DNA of 64,000 nt. It comes from Rhodoplanes tepidamans (GTDB lineage: Bacteria > Pseudomonadota > Alphaproteobacteria > Rhizobiales > Xanthobacteraceae). The notes under the pieces were generated by a model that saw only the letters and a program-made list of their open reading frames with translations, made no database searches and was not told the origin of the DNA. Position numbers and translations under genes: made by a program. The stretch lies in NCBI RefSeq assembly GCF_030813915.1, contig NZ_JAUSUJ010000021.1, positions 62,001 through 126,000 of the forward strand, read 5' to 3'. Positions 45,961-55,218 of this stretch are shown here, piece after piece (the stretch's first letter is position 1; every line of letters starts with the position of its first letter).

Positions 45961-47508
45961 TCAACCGGGTCCGGCCGGCGGCGGCGGGACGTAGGCCGCG
46001 TACCAAGCGCGCAGCGGCGCCAGCGACGGATGCGCCAGGGCCCGCTGCAGGTAGGTCATCACCCGCGGCATGTGGCGGAGATACTGGGGCTTGCCGTCGC
46101 GCTTCTCCAGCCGGGCGAAGATGCCGAGGATCTTGGTGGCGCGCTGGGCCGCGACGGTCGCGTAGATCTGGGCGAACTGGCCGACGTCGAAGGCCGGCTC
46201 GTTGGCGCGGCGTGCCTTGGCGTAACGGCCCAGAAGCTCGATCTCCAGCTCCTCCGGCACGGTGACGCGGGCGTCCTGCAGCAGCGAGGCGAGATCGTAG
46301 GCGGCCGGCCCCATCACGGCGTCCTGGAAGTCGATCACGCCGACCCGCTCGATGCCGCGCCGCTCCGGCAGCCAGATCAGGTTGGGGGAGTGGAAGTCGC
46401 GCAGCACCCAGGTCGGCGGCTGGGCCAGCACCGGCTTCAGCGCGTCTCGCCAGAACGACAGGAAGGCGCTGCGCGCCGGCGTCGACGGCACGGCGGCGAG
46501 CCGCGGCAGGTACCAGTCGAGCAGCAGCTCGATCTCGATCAGGAACGCGTCGAGGTCGTAGTCGGGCAGACGCCAGGTCAGCTGCGGCGTCACCGGCAGC
46601 TCGCTCGGCAGGAGCATGTGGCCGTGCAGGGCGACCAGGAGGTCGACGGCCGCGCGGTAGCGCTCGGCGATGGGGGTGGGCGGGTCGCCCTCGACCACCC
46701 GGCCGTCGCCGAGATCCTCGAGGAGCACGAAACCCTCGGCCAGGTCCGCGCCGTAGATTTCCGGGGCCGAGAAGCCGAGCGTACGCAACGCGTCGGCCAC
46801 CGCGACGAAGGCCCTCACGTCCTCGGCGAGATGCGCGATGGCGCTGTAGCTGCGGCCGTGGCGGACCGGCGGGCCGTCCGGCCGGCGCGGCGCGTTCATC
46901 AGCAGGATGGTCCGGTCGGCGAGCAGCACGCGCTCATAGGAGCGCGACGAAGCGTCGCCGGTGACGCGTTCGCGGCGCGCCTCGGCGACGCCGGCCTTCT
47001 CCAGGAACCGTCGCAGATGCAGCATCCGCTGAATGCGGGTCGCGAAGCTGCCGTGACCGGTGAGATGGACGATTCGGGCGTCCGGCCCCTCCTCGGGCGC
47101 GAGGCGGAGATCGATCGCCAGCCGCTCCGGGGCCGCGAGCCCGGGGGCGCGGTCCGGCCACTCGATCAGCACCACGGCGCCGGCCGGGATCTCGTCCAGC
47201 CCGAGCTCGGCAAGCTCGTCCTCGCCCTGCAGCCGGTAGAAGTCGGCGTGCATGAGCGTGAAGCGCGGCAGGTCGTAGCTCTGGACCAGGGTGAAGGTCG
47301 GGCTCGGGACGTCGAGCGTCGGGTCGTTGGCGAGATGGCGGATCAGGGCGCGGGCGAGCGTCGTCTTGCCGGCGCCGAGGTCGCCGGAGAGCATCACCAC
47401 GTCGCCGGGATCGAGGGTGGCGGCGAGATCCACGGCGAGCCGCCGCGTCGCCTGCTCGTCGGCCAGCGTCAGCGTGATCGGCGTTCCGCCGGACCGGACG
47501 GGTTCCAT
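45961..47508 (-). CDS. Fusion of TsaE (tRNA t6A ATPase) and an AmgK-like phosphotransferase
   Basis: 515 residues. Residues about 10-150 are TsaE: Walker A GDLGAGKTT (42-50), SPTFTLVQSY and HADFYRL. TsaE is the ATPase of the t6A tRNA-modification complex. Residues about 170-515 form an aminoglycoside-phosphotransferase-like kinase with VLRDFHSPNLIW and GVIDFQDAVMGP, as in AmgK (anomeric MurNAc/GlcNAc kinase). The fusion is known in alphaproteobacteria. Start chosen at the ATG 47508; an ATG at 47556 is possible. Together with MurU-like and DivL-like neighbours it links tRNA, cell wall and cell cycle genes. Confidence 0.88.
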   Translation of the reverse strand: MEPVRSGGTPITLTLADEQATRRLAVDLAATLDPGDVVMLSGDLGAGKTTLARALIRHLANDPTLDVPSPTFTLVQSYDLPRFTLMHADFYRLQGEDELAELGLDEIPAGAVVLIEWPDRAPGLAAPERLAIDLRLAPEEGPDARIVHLTGHGSFATRIQRMLHLRRFLEKAGVAEARRERVTGDASSRSYERVLLADRTILLMNAPRRPDGPPVRHGRSYSAIAHLAEDVRAFVAVADALRTLGFSAPEIYGADLAEGFVLLEDLGDGRVVEGDPPTPIAERYRAAVDLLVALHGHMLLPSELPVTPQLTWRLPDYDLDAFLIEIELLLDWYLPRLAAVPSTPARSAFLSFWRDALKPVLAQPPTWVLRDFHSPNLIWLPERRGIERVGVIDFQDAVMGPAAYDLASLLQDARVTVPEELEIELLGRYAKARRANEPAFDVGQFAQIYATVAAQRATKILGIFARLEKRDGKPQYLRHMPRVMTYLQRALAHPSLAPLRAWYAAYVPPPPAGPG

Positions 47509-47607
47509 GGGGACGGGGCAGTCTCTCGCGGTTCGGTCTCGCGGGCGGTCGTGCACCGGGTCGTCACGTACCGGGTCGTCACGTAACGGGTGGCACGCGC
47601 CGAGCGG

Positions 47608-50118
47608 TCACTCGGCGGCCGTGCGGGCGGCCGCCGTCACGAGAGGGAAAATACACACCACCGTGGTGCCCTGTCCAATCGTGCTCTCGATCCGCACCGT
47701 GCCGCCGTGCAGCTCGACGAAGGAGCGCACGATCGAGAGGCCGAGACCGGCTCCGCGATGGCCGGAGCCGCGCGGATCGCTCTCGAACCAGTCGAACACC
47801 TTGTCGGTCAGCTCCGGCGGGATGCCGGGGCCCTGGTCGCTGACCGAGAACACCACCGCCTCGGGGCTGCGCTCGACCGCCAGAACCACCCGGCCGCCGG
47901 GCGGCGAGAAGCCGATCGCGTTGGACAGCAGGTTGAAGAGGATCTGGCGCAGCCGCCGGCCGTCCGCCGTGAAGGCGCCGATGCCGGGCGCGGCGCGCAG
48001 CTCCAGCATCAGGTCGTTCTGCACGATCCGGTCCTGCACGCCCTCGGCCGCCGCCTCCATGGTGGCGCGGATGTCGACCGCGCCGAGATTGAGCGTCATG
48101 GCGCCGGCGTCGATGGTCGCGAGGTCTAGGATGTTGTTGATGATGGCGAGCAGCGCGTTGGTGGAGACCGTGATGTAGCCGAGATACTCGGCCTGCTTGT
48201 CGTTGAGCGGGCCGGTCGACTGGTCGCCGAGGAAGTGCGCGAAGCCGATGATGTTGGTGAGCGGCGAGCGCAGCTCGTAGGAGACGTGGTGGACGAAGTC
48301 GAGCTTCAGCTCGTCGGCGGCGATCAGCGCCTCGTTGCGCTCGAGCAGGGCCCGCTCGACGTTCACCGAGTCGGTCACGTCGTGGAAGGTGACGAGCGTC
48401 GCACCGTCCGGAAGCGGCACGGTGGCGAAGTCCATGACGCAGCCGTCGCTGCGCTCGATGCGGCCGCTGCCGGCGTCGCGCTTGTCGAGCCCGGTGACGG
48501 CGGCGCGCAGCGCCTGCCAGGTCGCCTCGTCGCGATAGAGCGGCCGGCACAGGTCGATCACCTGCTCGATGTGGGGACGGCCGGACAGCACGTCGGGCGC
48601 GAGCTTCCAGCTCTTGGCGAAGGCCGGGTTGAACAGGCGCAGCCGGCCGTCGCTGCCGTACACCGAGACGGCCTCGGCGAGATTGTCGAGTGTCTCGCCC
48701 TGCACCCGGGTCAGCGCGTCGGCCCGGCGCTCGAGCTCCAGCCGCTCGGTGATGTCGGTGAACAGATAGGTGACGCCGCCCTCCGGGTTCGGCGTGGTGA
48801 CCACCCGCATGGTGCGGCGGTCGGGCAGATGCCACTCGTAGGTCTCGCTCTCGGTCGAGACGTAGGCCCGGTGCAGGTTGGTCTTCCACTGGCGGAAGTC
48901 CTGCTGCTCGGGCAGCCGGCGGGCGGCGCGCAGGCGGTCGAGCACGGCCGAGTCGCTCGGCGCCTCGGCCAGGAACTCGGGATCGAGATCCCACAGCGTG
49001 CGGTAGGCCGTGTTGTAGAAGGACAGGCGCCGGTCGGCGCCGAACACCGCGACGCCGGTGGCGAGGTGGTCGAGAGTGCGGCGGTGCGCCGCCCGGATGT
49101 GATCGAGCTCGGTGCGCAGGCGCTCCGCCTCGGTGACGTCGATGGCGACGCCGACCCGGCCTTGGGCGACCGGCAGCTCGAGCACGTCGAGGCTGCGGCG
49201 GGCGCCGGCCATGATGGCGGTCAGGCGGCCGGCATAGCCGCTGCCGGTGTCGAGCGTGCGGGCGATCGCCTCGCGCTCGCCGCGGCCGAGCAGCTCGATG
49301 CGCTTGGCAACCGCGGTGGTCGGATCGGCGGCCTCGACGGCGCGGGCATAGGCCGGATTGACGAGGGCGAGCTGGCCCGTCGGATCGCGCATCCACACCG
49401 GGGCGGGCAGCATCTCGACGAGGCTCTTCAGCGCGTCGGCGTCGCTCTGCAGCCTCTGGCAACGCACGCTCGACTCCGCGAGGTCGCGCTTGATGCCGGT
49501 GACGTTGCGCAGCTTCATCACGGCGAACCCGCCGATCGGGCGTCCCTCCGCCTCGACGTGCCGGCCCTGGATGGTGGTGAGCAGCAGCGCGAAAGCCTCG
49601 CCCTTGACGCGCAGCCGCTCGATCGCGTCGCCGAGCGCGCGGCCGAGCTCCGGGCTCAGCCACTGCTCGCAGGTGAGGATGTCGTGCGGCGCGAGCGTCG
49701 GGGCGATGAACGACACCTCGCCGATCACCTCGGGCTCGCCGAAGCCGGCCGTCCACACGACCAGCACCTGCGGCTCCGACATCAGCAGCGCGGCGAGGCG
49801 GTCGACGTCGGAGTGGAGCGACGCGATGGTGGCGTCCGCCCGCTGGCGGTCGACGGCGGCACGGTTGCGGGTGCGCACCAGGGCGATCGCCGTGACCACC
49901 GCGAAGGCGAGAACGCCGATCAGCACCACGAGCGTGGTCAGCTCCTGGGTGCCGAGCCGGGTGACGGCGTCGATATAGGGCGTGCCGAACGGGACCTCGG
50001 CGGCGGCCGGCGACGCCGCGCCGAAGCTGGCCACCGAGACCAGGAGGAGCGGGCGCTCCCGTCCGAGGTGTCGCGGCGGACGACGGTCTCCGCTTCTCGT
50101 CGCGCCCTCGTCCCGCAT
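47608..50118 (-). CDS. divL: DivL-like PAS sensor kinase with Tyr replacing the phospho-accepting His
   Basis: 836 residues from the ATG at 50118. One membrane helix (about 60-82), then a helical linker and several PAS modules (about 110-570), then the H-box region: FVHHVSYELRSPLT, in which the usual SHELR His is Tyr614 (TAC codon at 48279-48277). The ATP-binding domain is intact: LFNLLSNAIGF, DQGPGIPP, GAGLGLSIV. Caulobacter DivL shows the same Tyr substitution and regulates the CckA-CtrA relay. I therefore call it DivL-like; it may signal without autophosphorylation. Confidence 0.88.
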   Translation of the reverse strand: MRDEGATRSGDRRPPRHLGRERPLLLVSVASFGAASPAAAEVPFGTPYIDAVTRLGTQELTTLVVLIGVLAFAVVTAIALVRTRNRAAVDRQRADATIASLHSDVDRLAALLMSEPQVLVVWTAGFGEPEVIGEVSFIAPTLAPHDILTCEQWLSPELGRALGDAIERLRVKGEAFALLLTTIQGRHVEAEGRPIGGFAVMKLRNVTGIKRDLAESSVRCQRLQSDADALKSLVEMLPAPVWMRDPTGQLALVNPAYARAVEAADPTTAVAKRIELLGRGEREAIARTLDTGSGYAGRLTAIMAGARRSLDVLELPVAQGRVGVAIDVTEAERLRTELDHIRAAHRRTLDHLATGVAVFGADRRLSFYNTAYRTLWDLDPEFLAEAPSDSAVLDRLRAARRLPEQQDFRQWKTNLHRAYVSTESETYEWHLPDRRTMRVVTTPNPEGGVTYLFTDITERLELERRADALTRVQGETLDNLAEAVSVYGSDGRLRLFNPAFAKSWKLAPDVLSGRPHIEQVIDLCRPLYRDEATWQALRAAVTGLDKRDAGSGRIERSDGCVMDFATVPLPDGATLVTFHDVTDSVNVERALLERNEALIAADELKLDFVHHVSYELRSPLTNIIGFAHFLGDQSTGPLNDKQAEYLGYITVSTNALLAIINNILDLATIDAGAMTLNLGAVDIRATMEAAAEGVQDRIVQNDLMLELRAAPGIGAFTADGRRLRQILFNLLSNAIGFSPPGGRVVLAVERSPEAVVFSVSDQGPGIPPELTDKVFDWFESDPRGSGHRGAGLGLSIVRSFVELHGGTVRIESTIGQGTTVVCIFPLVTAAARTAAE

Positions 50119-50478
50119 CGTGCTCTCACCTCTTCGTTCCGGTCCGGAATCGGCCGGCCCGGCCCGATCGAACTCGTGAATGCTCGGCGCACGCCCGAGC
50201 GGACGTGCTGCCAGATCGAATCTAGACGCGGAAAACTTCACCCCCCGGCGCCGGGCGATACGCCCCGCCGCCGTCCCCGCGATTCGCCACTCGTGGAGCA
50301 GCGTCGCGAATCGCCAGTCAATGTGCCTCAAGCCGAGTCGCGCCGGAAGAGTCCAGAGAGTGAACGTGGAGTCGGCGTACTGAAAATCCGCCATGCCGGA
50401 ACGGCGGGAGTGGAGAAAACTGTACACACGGCCGTCGCGTCCTGCGGACAGGCTAAGCCGGTGCCGGGCGCACCGCTG
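50119..50478. other. 360-bp gap between divL-like gene and dut
   Basis: The divL-like frame is open upstream to 50427, but the added residues have no recognisable domain and there is no ribosome site, so I treat it as non-coding. It should hold the divL-like promoter. The AT-richer stretch near 50330-50430 is the best promoter candidate. Confidence 0.4.
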
Positions 50479-50946
50479 TCAGCGCGTGCCGGCGAGCCCG
50501 GTCGAGCCGAAGCCGCCGGCGCCGCGCAGCGTCTCGTCGAGCGTTTCGGACTCGCGGACCGAGACCTGGAGGACCGGTGCGATCACCAGCTGCGCGATGC
50601 GGGTGCCGCGTGTCACGGCGAACGCTGCGTCGCCGAAGTTCGCGAGCACGACCTGCACCTCGCCGCGATAGTCGGCGTCGATCGTGCCGGGCGTATTGAG
50701 CACCGTGACGCCGTGCCGCGCCGCGAGTCCCGAGCGCGGCCGCACCTGGCCTTCGGTGCCGGGCGGCAGCGCGAGGACGAGGCCGGTCGGGACGAGGGCG
50801 CGACCGCCGGGCGCGATCGTCACGGGCGCGTCGGCGGGCACGGCGGCGAGAAGATCGAGCCCGGCCGCGGCGTCGCTCTGATAGGCCGGCAGCGGCAGGC
50901 CGGCGCCGTGCGGCAGCCGCATCACGCGGAGTTCGGGGATGCTCAT
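50479..50946 (-). CDS. dut: dUTP diphosphatase
   Basis: 155 residues. All five dUTPase motifs can be found: DAAAGLDL (1), RPRSGLA (2), [10 protein letters not shown] (3), RIAQLVI (4) and GAGGFGSTG (5, C-terminal arm). Hydrolyses dUTP to dUMP, keeping uracil out of DNA. Its start overlaps the stop of coaBC by 4 bp, the conserved alphaproteobacterial pair. Confidence 0.97.
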   Translation of the reverse strand: MSIPELRVMRLPHGAGLPLPAYQSDAAAGLDLLAAVPADAPVTIAPGGRALVPTGLVLALPPGTEGQVRPRSGLAARHGVTVLNTPGTIDADYRGEVQVVLANFGDAAFAVTRGTRIAQLVIAPVLQVSVRESETLDETLRGAGGFGSTGLAGTR

Positions 50947-52178
50947 GTCCGCTCCTTCAGGGCCGCGGCGATGCGGGCGACGAGCGCGCGGGCGACCTCT
51001 TCCTTGGACTGGGCCGGCCAGGAGTCGACGCCGTCCGCCGTCACCACGTGGACGCTGTTGCTGTCGCCGCCCATCACGCCGCCGGCGATTCCGCTGTCGG
51101 CCGAGACGTCGTTGGCGACGATCCAGTCGCAGCCCTTCCGCGCCAGTTTTTCACGCGCGTTGGTGACGACGTTCTGGGTCTCGGCCGCGAAGCCGACGAC
51201 GAGGGGCGGGCGGCCCGCGGTGCGTTTGGACACCGTCGCCAGGATGTCCGGATTCTCGACCAGGGCGAGCTGCGGCGCGCCGGCGGCGCCCTTCTTGATC
51301 TTCTGGTCGCCGGCGCTGGCGACCCGCCAGTCGGCGACGGCGGCCGCGAACACCGCGACGTCCACGGGCAGCGCCGCCTCGACGGCGGCCAGCATCTCGC
51401 GGGCGCTCTCCACGTGCACGACCGACACACCGGGCGGATCGGGCAGCGTCACCGGGCCGGAGACCAGGGTGACGGCGGCACCCGCCGCGGCGGCGGCGCG
51501 GGCGATGGCGTGCCCCTGCTTGCCGGACGAGCGGTTGGCGATGTAGCGCACCGGATCGATCGGCTCGTGGGTCGGGCCCGAGGTGACCAGCATCGTGCGG
51601 CCGGCGAGGGGCCGGCCGGCCGGATCGCGGGTGGCGAGCAGCGCCTCGGCGGCGGCGACGATCTCCAGCGGCTCGGCCATGCGGCCGACGCCCGCCTCGT
51701 TCCGCTCCGCCATCTCGCCCGCGTTCGGCCCGACCATGGTGACGCCGTCCGCGGCGAGGCGGGCGACGTTGCGCTGCGTCGCCGGCGCGGCCCACATCAC
51801 CGGGTTCATGGCCGGCGCGACCAGGACCGGCCTGTCGGTGGCGAGCAGCACCGTGGAGGCGAGGTCGTCGGCGTGGCCGCCCGCCATCCTGGCCATCAGG
51901 TTGGCGGTCGCCGGCGCGACGACGACGAGGTCGCACTCGCGCGCGAGCCGGATGTGGCCGACGTCGAACTCGGTCTTGGCGTCGAACAGGTCCGTATAGG
52001 CCGGCTCGCCGGCGAGCGCGCCGGCCGACAGCGGCGTCACGAACTCGGTCGCCGACCGGGTCATCACCACCCGCACGGAGGCGCCGCGCTCGCGGAAGCG
52101 GCGGATCAGGTCGAGCGCCTTGTAGGCGGCGATGCCGCCGCTGATCACCAGGAGGAGTCGCTTGGAGGAGAGGGTCAT
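50943..52178 (-). CDS. coaBC: Bifunctional phosphopantothenoylcysteine decarboxylase/ligase
   Basis: 411 residues. N-terminal flavoprotein decarboxylase (CoaC): [15 protein letters not shown] with the active-site region, the substrate clamp PAMNPVMW, and DDLASTV. C-terminal ligase (CoaB): [25 protein letters not shown] and the KIKKG motif. Converts phosphopantothenate to phosphopantetheine via the cysteine adduct in CoA synthesis. Overlaps dut. Confidence 0.97.
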   Translation of the reverse strand: MTLSSKRLLLVISGGIAAYKALDLIRRFRERGASVRVVMTRSATEFVTPLSAGALAGEPAYTDLFDAKTEFDVGHIRLARECDLVVVAPATANLMARMAGGHADDLASTVLLATDRPVLVAPAMNPVMWAAPATQRNVARLAADGVTMVGPNAGEMAERNEAGVGRMAEPLEIVAAAEALLATRDPAGRPLAGRTMLVTSGPTHEPIDPVRYIANRSSGKQGHAIARAAAAAGAAVTLVSGPVTLPDPPGVSVVHVESAREMLAAVEAALPVDVAVFAAAVADWRVASAGDQKIKKGAAGAPQLALVENPDILATVSKRTAGRPPLVVGFAAETQNVVTNAREKLARKGCDWIVANDVSADSGIAGGVMGGDSNSVHVVTADGVDSWPAQSKEEVARALVARIAAALKERT

Positions 52179-52216
52179 GTCGGCCGGGACTTCGCCGGTT
52201 GAGAGGTGCTGTCCGC

Positions 52217-52306
52217 CGTCATGGCCGGGCGCGTCCCGGCCATCGACGCGGCTCGCGGCCTGCGGCCGCGCCGTGGAGGCCCGGCACGGAGCCGGGCATG
52301 ACGACG
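52217..52306. repeat. Intergenic palindrome, family A
   Basis: GTCATGGCCGGGCGCGTCCCGGCCATCGACG and GAGGCCCGGCACGGAGCCGGGCATGAC, between coaBC and ubiB. Same core as at 18.8, 20.1 and 59.0 kb. Confidence 0.7.
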
Positions 52307-52357
52307 GAGAGGCCTGGGCGGTTCCATACCATCCCCCCGGATGACCTCAAAACGGCG

Positions 52358-53923
52358 TCATCGGACGAGGTTCAGCAGCAGCAGGACGGCGATCACCCAC
52401 AGGGCGACGGTGGTGCCGCGGTTGCGGCGGGCCTCGGCCTCGCCGATGCCGGCGACCGTCTCGGGGGCGAGCAGGATGCCGTCGCGGGTGGCGCGGTCGA
52501 TCTGCTCGGAGAGGCGGGCGGCGCGCGACAGGAGCCCCGGCATGCCGCCGAGGAAGCGGCCGACCTCGCCGACCCCCTCCACGGCGCCCTCGACCCGGCC
52601 GGCCGGGCCGAGATGGCGCTCGAGCCAGGCCCGCACCACCGGCTCGGCCGTGGTCCACATGTCGAGCCTCGGGTCGAGCATGCGGCCGACGCCCTCGACC
52701 ACCACCATGGTCTTCTGCAGCAGCAGGAGCTCCGGCCGGGTCTTCATGTCGAACAGCGCCGTCACCTCGAACAGCAGGGTGAGCAGCTTCGCCATCGAGA
52801 TGTCCTCGGCGCTGCGGTTGTGGATCGGCTCGCCGATCGCCCGGATCGCCTGGGTGAACTCGTCGATCGACTGGGTCGCCGGGACGTAGCCGGCCTCGAA
52901 ATGCACCTCGGCGGCGCGCCGGTAGTTGCGGCTGATGAAGCCGTAGAGGATCTCGGCCAGGAACCGCCGCTCCTTTTCGGTCAGCCGGCCCATGATGCCG
53001 AAGTCGACCGCCACCAGCCGTCCGGCGTCGTCGACGAAGAGATTCCCGGGATGCATGTCGGCATGGAAGAAGCCGTCGCGCACCGCATGGCGCAGGAAGC
53101 TCTGGATCACGGTGCGGCCGAGCGCTGGCAGGTCGAGGCCGCGGCGCTCCAGCGCGGCGCGGTCGGACAACGGCGTGCCGTCGATCCACTCGGTGGTCAG
53201 CACGTTGTGGGCGGTCAGATCCCACTCGACCCGGGGGACCCGGAAGTCGGGGTCGTCGGCGACGTTGTCGGCCATCTCCGAAGCCGCCGCTGCCTCGAGC
53301 CGGAGGTCGAGCTCGACCGTGACCGAGCGGGCCAGCGTCGCCACCACCTGCTCCAGCCGCAGGCGCCGGGCCTCGGCCGAGAAGCGCTCGGCCAGCCGGG
53401 CCGCGAAGAAGAAGGCCTGGATGTCGGCGCGGAGGTCCTTCTCGATTCCGGGCCGCAGCACCTTGACCGCGACCGACCGGGGGCCGGTCGGCGTGGCGAT
53501 CTCCGCCCGGTGCACCTGGGCGACCGAGGCGGCCGCGAGCGGCGGGCCGAACGCCGTGAACATGCCGTGCACCGGCCGGCCGAGCGCCCGCTCGATCGCC
53601 GCCTCCGCCTGGTCCTGCGGGAACGGCGGCATCTTGTCCTGGAGGTTTTCCAGATCCGAGGCGATCGCCTGGCCGACCACGTCGGGCCGGGTCGCGAGGA
53701 ACTGGCCGAGCTTGACGTAGCTGGGCCCGAGCCGGCCGAGCGCCGACGAAAGCCGGGTGGCGCCCGATGCGCTGGTCGGCCGCTCCAGCAGGCGGGCGAG
53801 CTTGAGGCCGATCTGGGCGGCGGCCGGCAGCGGCTCGGGATCGACCAGGGCGAACACGCCTTCGCGCGCCAGCACGAAGCCGGCGCGGGCGAGGCGGACG
53901 AGGTGGGAGAAGGGAGGGATCAT
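52358..53923 (-). CDS. ubiB: ABC1/UbiB-type ubiquinone biosynthesis kinase-like protein
   Basis: 521 residues from the ATG at 53923. UbiB signatures: KLGQFLATRPD (the KxGQ extension), AAASVAQVHRA (Ala-rich nucleotide loop), HADMHPGNLF and VDFGIMGR, plus a C-terminal membrane helix (about 500-518). Atypical protein-kinase-like ATPase needed for coenzyme Q synthesis, often beside ubiE. The 391-bp gap to the convergently placed start of ubiE holds repeats and a G/C homopolymer block. Confidence 0.95.
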   Translation of the reverse strand: MIPPFSHLVRLARAGFVLAREGVFALVDPEPLPAAAQIGLKLARLLERPTSASGATRLSSALGRLGPSYVKLGQFLATRPDVVGQAIASDLENLQDKMPPFPQDQAEAAIERALGRPVHGMFTAFGPPLAAASVAQVHRAEIATPTGPRSVAVKVLRPGIEKDLRADIQAFFFAARLAERFSAEARRLRLEQVVATLARSVTVELDLRLEAAAASEMADNVADDPDFRVPRVEWDLTAHNVLTTEWIDGTPLSDRAALERRGLDLPALGRTVIQSFLRHAVRDGFFHADMHPGNLFVDDAGRLVAVDFGIMGRLTEKERRFLAEILYGFISRNYRRAAEVHFEAGYVPATQSIDEFTQAIRAIGEPIHNRSAEDISMAKLLTLLFEVTALFDMKTRPELLLLQKTMVVVEGVGRMLDPRLDMWTTAEPVVRAWLERHLGPAGRVEGAVEGVGEVGRFLGGMPGLLSRAARLSEQIDRATRDGILLAPETVAGIGEAEARRNRGTTVALWVIAVLLLLNLVR

Positions 53924-53970
53924 GAGACGTCCGAAAATGAACCGGCGCGAAGGGCCGAGGCGTTGCCGCC

Positions 53971-54294
53971 TTACCCTCTCCCCTCGCGGGAGAGGGTGGC
54001 CGCGCGAAGCGCGGCCGGGTGAGGGGGCGTGCCACAGGCTCGGAGTTTGCGGAGGCGGGGGGCGCCCCCCCCCCCCGCCCCCCCGGCCCCCCCCCCCCCC
54101 CCCCGCCGGGGGGGGGGGGGGGGGGGCGCGCCCCGCCCCCCCCCCCCCCCCCCCCCCGGGGGGGGGGGGGGGCCCCCCCCCCCCCGGGGGGGGGGGGGGC
54201 CCCGTGCCACAGGCTCGGAGTTTGCGGAGGCCCCCCTCACCCGTCTCGCCGCTGCGCGGCGATCCACCCTCTCCCGCGAGGGGAGAGGGGAAGG
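53971..54294. repeat. Intergenic palindrome, family C, with internal direct repeats
   Basis: An outer hairpin: CCTCTCCCCTCGCGGGAGAGGGTG on the left and CACCCTCTCCCGCGAGGGGAGAGG on the right, with an inner GGGTGAGGGGG/CCCCCTCACCC pair. Inside, a 28-bp unit starting GTGCCACAGGCTCGGAG occurs twice as a direct repeat (54029-54056 and 54204-54231), separated by a homopolymeric block. The same palindrome type lies at 57.2 and 60.5 kb. It fills the ubiB-ubiE gap. Confidence 0.75.
54059..54203. other. Homopolymeric C/G block, probable assembly or sequencing artefact
   Basis: About 145 bases composed almost only of long C runs and G runs with a few GCGC junctions, lying exactly between two copies of the 28-bp repeat. 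Such alternation is unlike any gene or repeat here and resembles base-calling or assembly failure in a hairpin. Several frames appear open through it only because it lacks A and T. Confidence 0.8.
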
Positions 54295-54315
54295 ACGACG
54301 CGAGCCCCTCCCGCC

Positions 54316-55095
54316 TCACAGCCGCCAGCCGGAATGCAGCGCCACGATGCCGCCGGACATCATCCGCACGTCGACGCGGCGGAACCCGGCCGCTTCGATC
54401 ATCCGGGCGAACGCCTGGGGTTTCGGGAACTTGCGGATCGACTCCACCAGGTATCGATACGCCTCGGCGTCGCCCGCCACCATGCTGCCGATGCGCGGGA
54501 TGACGTTGAACGAGTAGAGGTCGTACAGCCGGTCGAGGCCGGGAATGTCGACGGTCGAGAACTCCAGGCACAGGAAGCGGCTGCCCGGCCTGAGCACCCG
54601 GTACGCCTGTTCCAGGGCCAGCTCGATGCGCGGCACGTTGCGGATACCGAAGGCGATCGTATAGGCGTCGAAGCTCCGGTCCGGGAACGGCAGGGTCTCG
54701 GCATTGCCCTCGACGAAGTCGACCACGTCGTCGACGCCGCGCTCGTAGGCGCGCTCGCGGCCGACCTCCAGCATGTCCGTGTTGATGTCGCAGACGGTCG
54801 CGCGGGTGCCGGCGCCGCCGGCCGCGACGGTGCGGAACGAGATGTCGCCGGTGCCGCCGGCGACGTCGAGCAGGTGGAACGGCCGGTCGCTCTTGGGCGG
54901 GTTGACGGCGGTGACCAGCACGTCCTTCCAGGCGCGGTGCAGGCCGCCCGACATCAGGTCGTTCATCAGGTCGTAGCGGCGCGCCACGGTGTGGAACACG
55001 TCGTCCACCAGGGCCTGCTTCTCGGCCAGCGGAACGGTGCGGAATCCGAAATGGGTTTCTGGCGAAGTGCTGTTTTGCGAATGATCGGTCGGCAT
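54316..55095 (-). CDS. ubiE: Demethylmenaquinone/ubiquinone C-methyltransferase
   Basis: 259 residues from the ATG at 55095 (MPTDHSQ); an upstream ATG at 55137 adds 14 residues. UbiE motifs: [31 protein letters not shown] (SAM motif I), AFGIRNVP and LEFSTV. Methylates a ubiquinone precursor at the membrane. Forms a convergent-divergent block with ubiB and mutM, conserved in alphaproteobacteria. Confidence 0.96.
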   Translation of the reverse strand: MPTDHSQNSTSPETHFGFRTVPLAEKQALVDDVFHTVARRYDLMNDLMSGGLHRAWKDVLVTAVNPPKSDRPFHLLDVAGGTGDISFRTVAAGGAGTRATVCDINTDMLEVGRERAYERGVDDVVDFVEGNAETLPFPDRSFDAYTIAFGIRNVPRIELALEQAYRVLRPGSRFLCLEFSTVDIPGLDRLYDLYSFNVIPRIGSMVAGDAEAYRYLVESIRKFPKPQAFARMIEAAGFRRVDVRMMSGGIVALHSGWRL

Positions 55096-55218
55096 GGGAT
55101 GTCGGTTGCGGCTCTGCCTCTGTGCGGGCCGGACCATAGCGCGCGCCGCCCGGGGGCGCTATCTCCTATGCCATGGCCGTCCGTCCCCCGTCTGTTCCCC
55201 CCGTGCCCGAGCCACCCC

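Noticed and set aside
47608-50118. Ordinary histidine kinase call
   Set aside because: The H-box has Tyr, not His. A routine phosphotransfer role is not supported.
54019-55218. Extended mutM frame through the homopolymer block
   Set aside because: It runs through poly-C/G and the antisense of ubiE. The conserved MPELPE start is at 55219.
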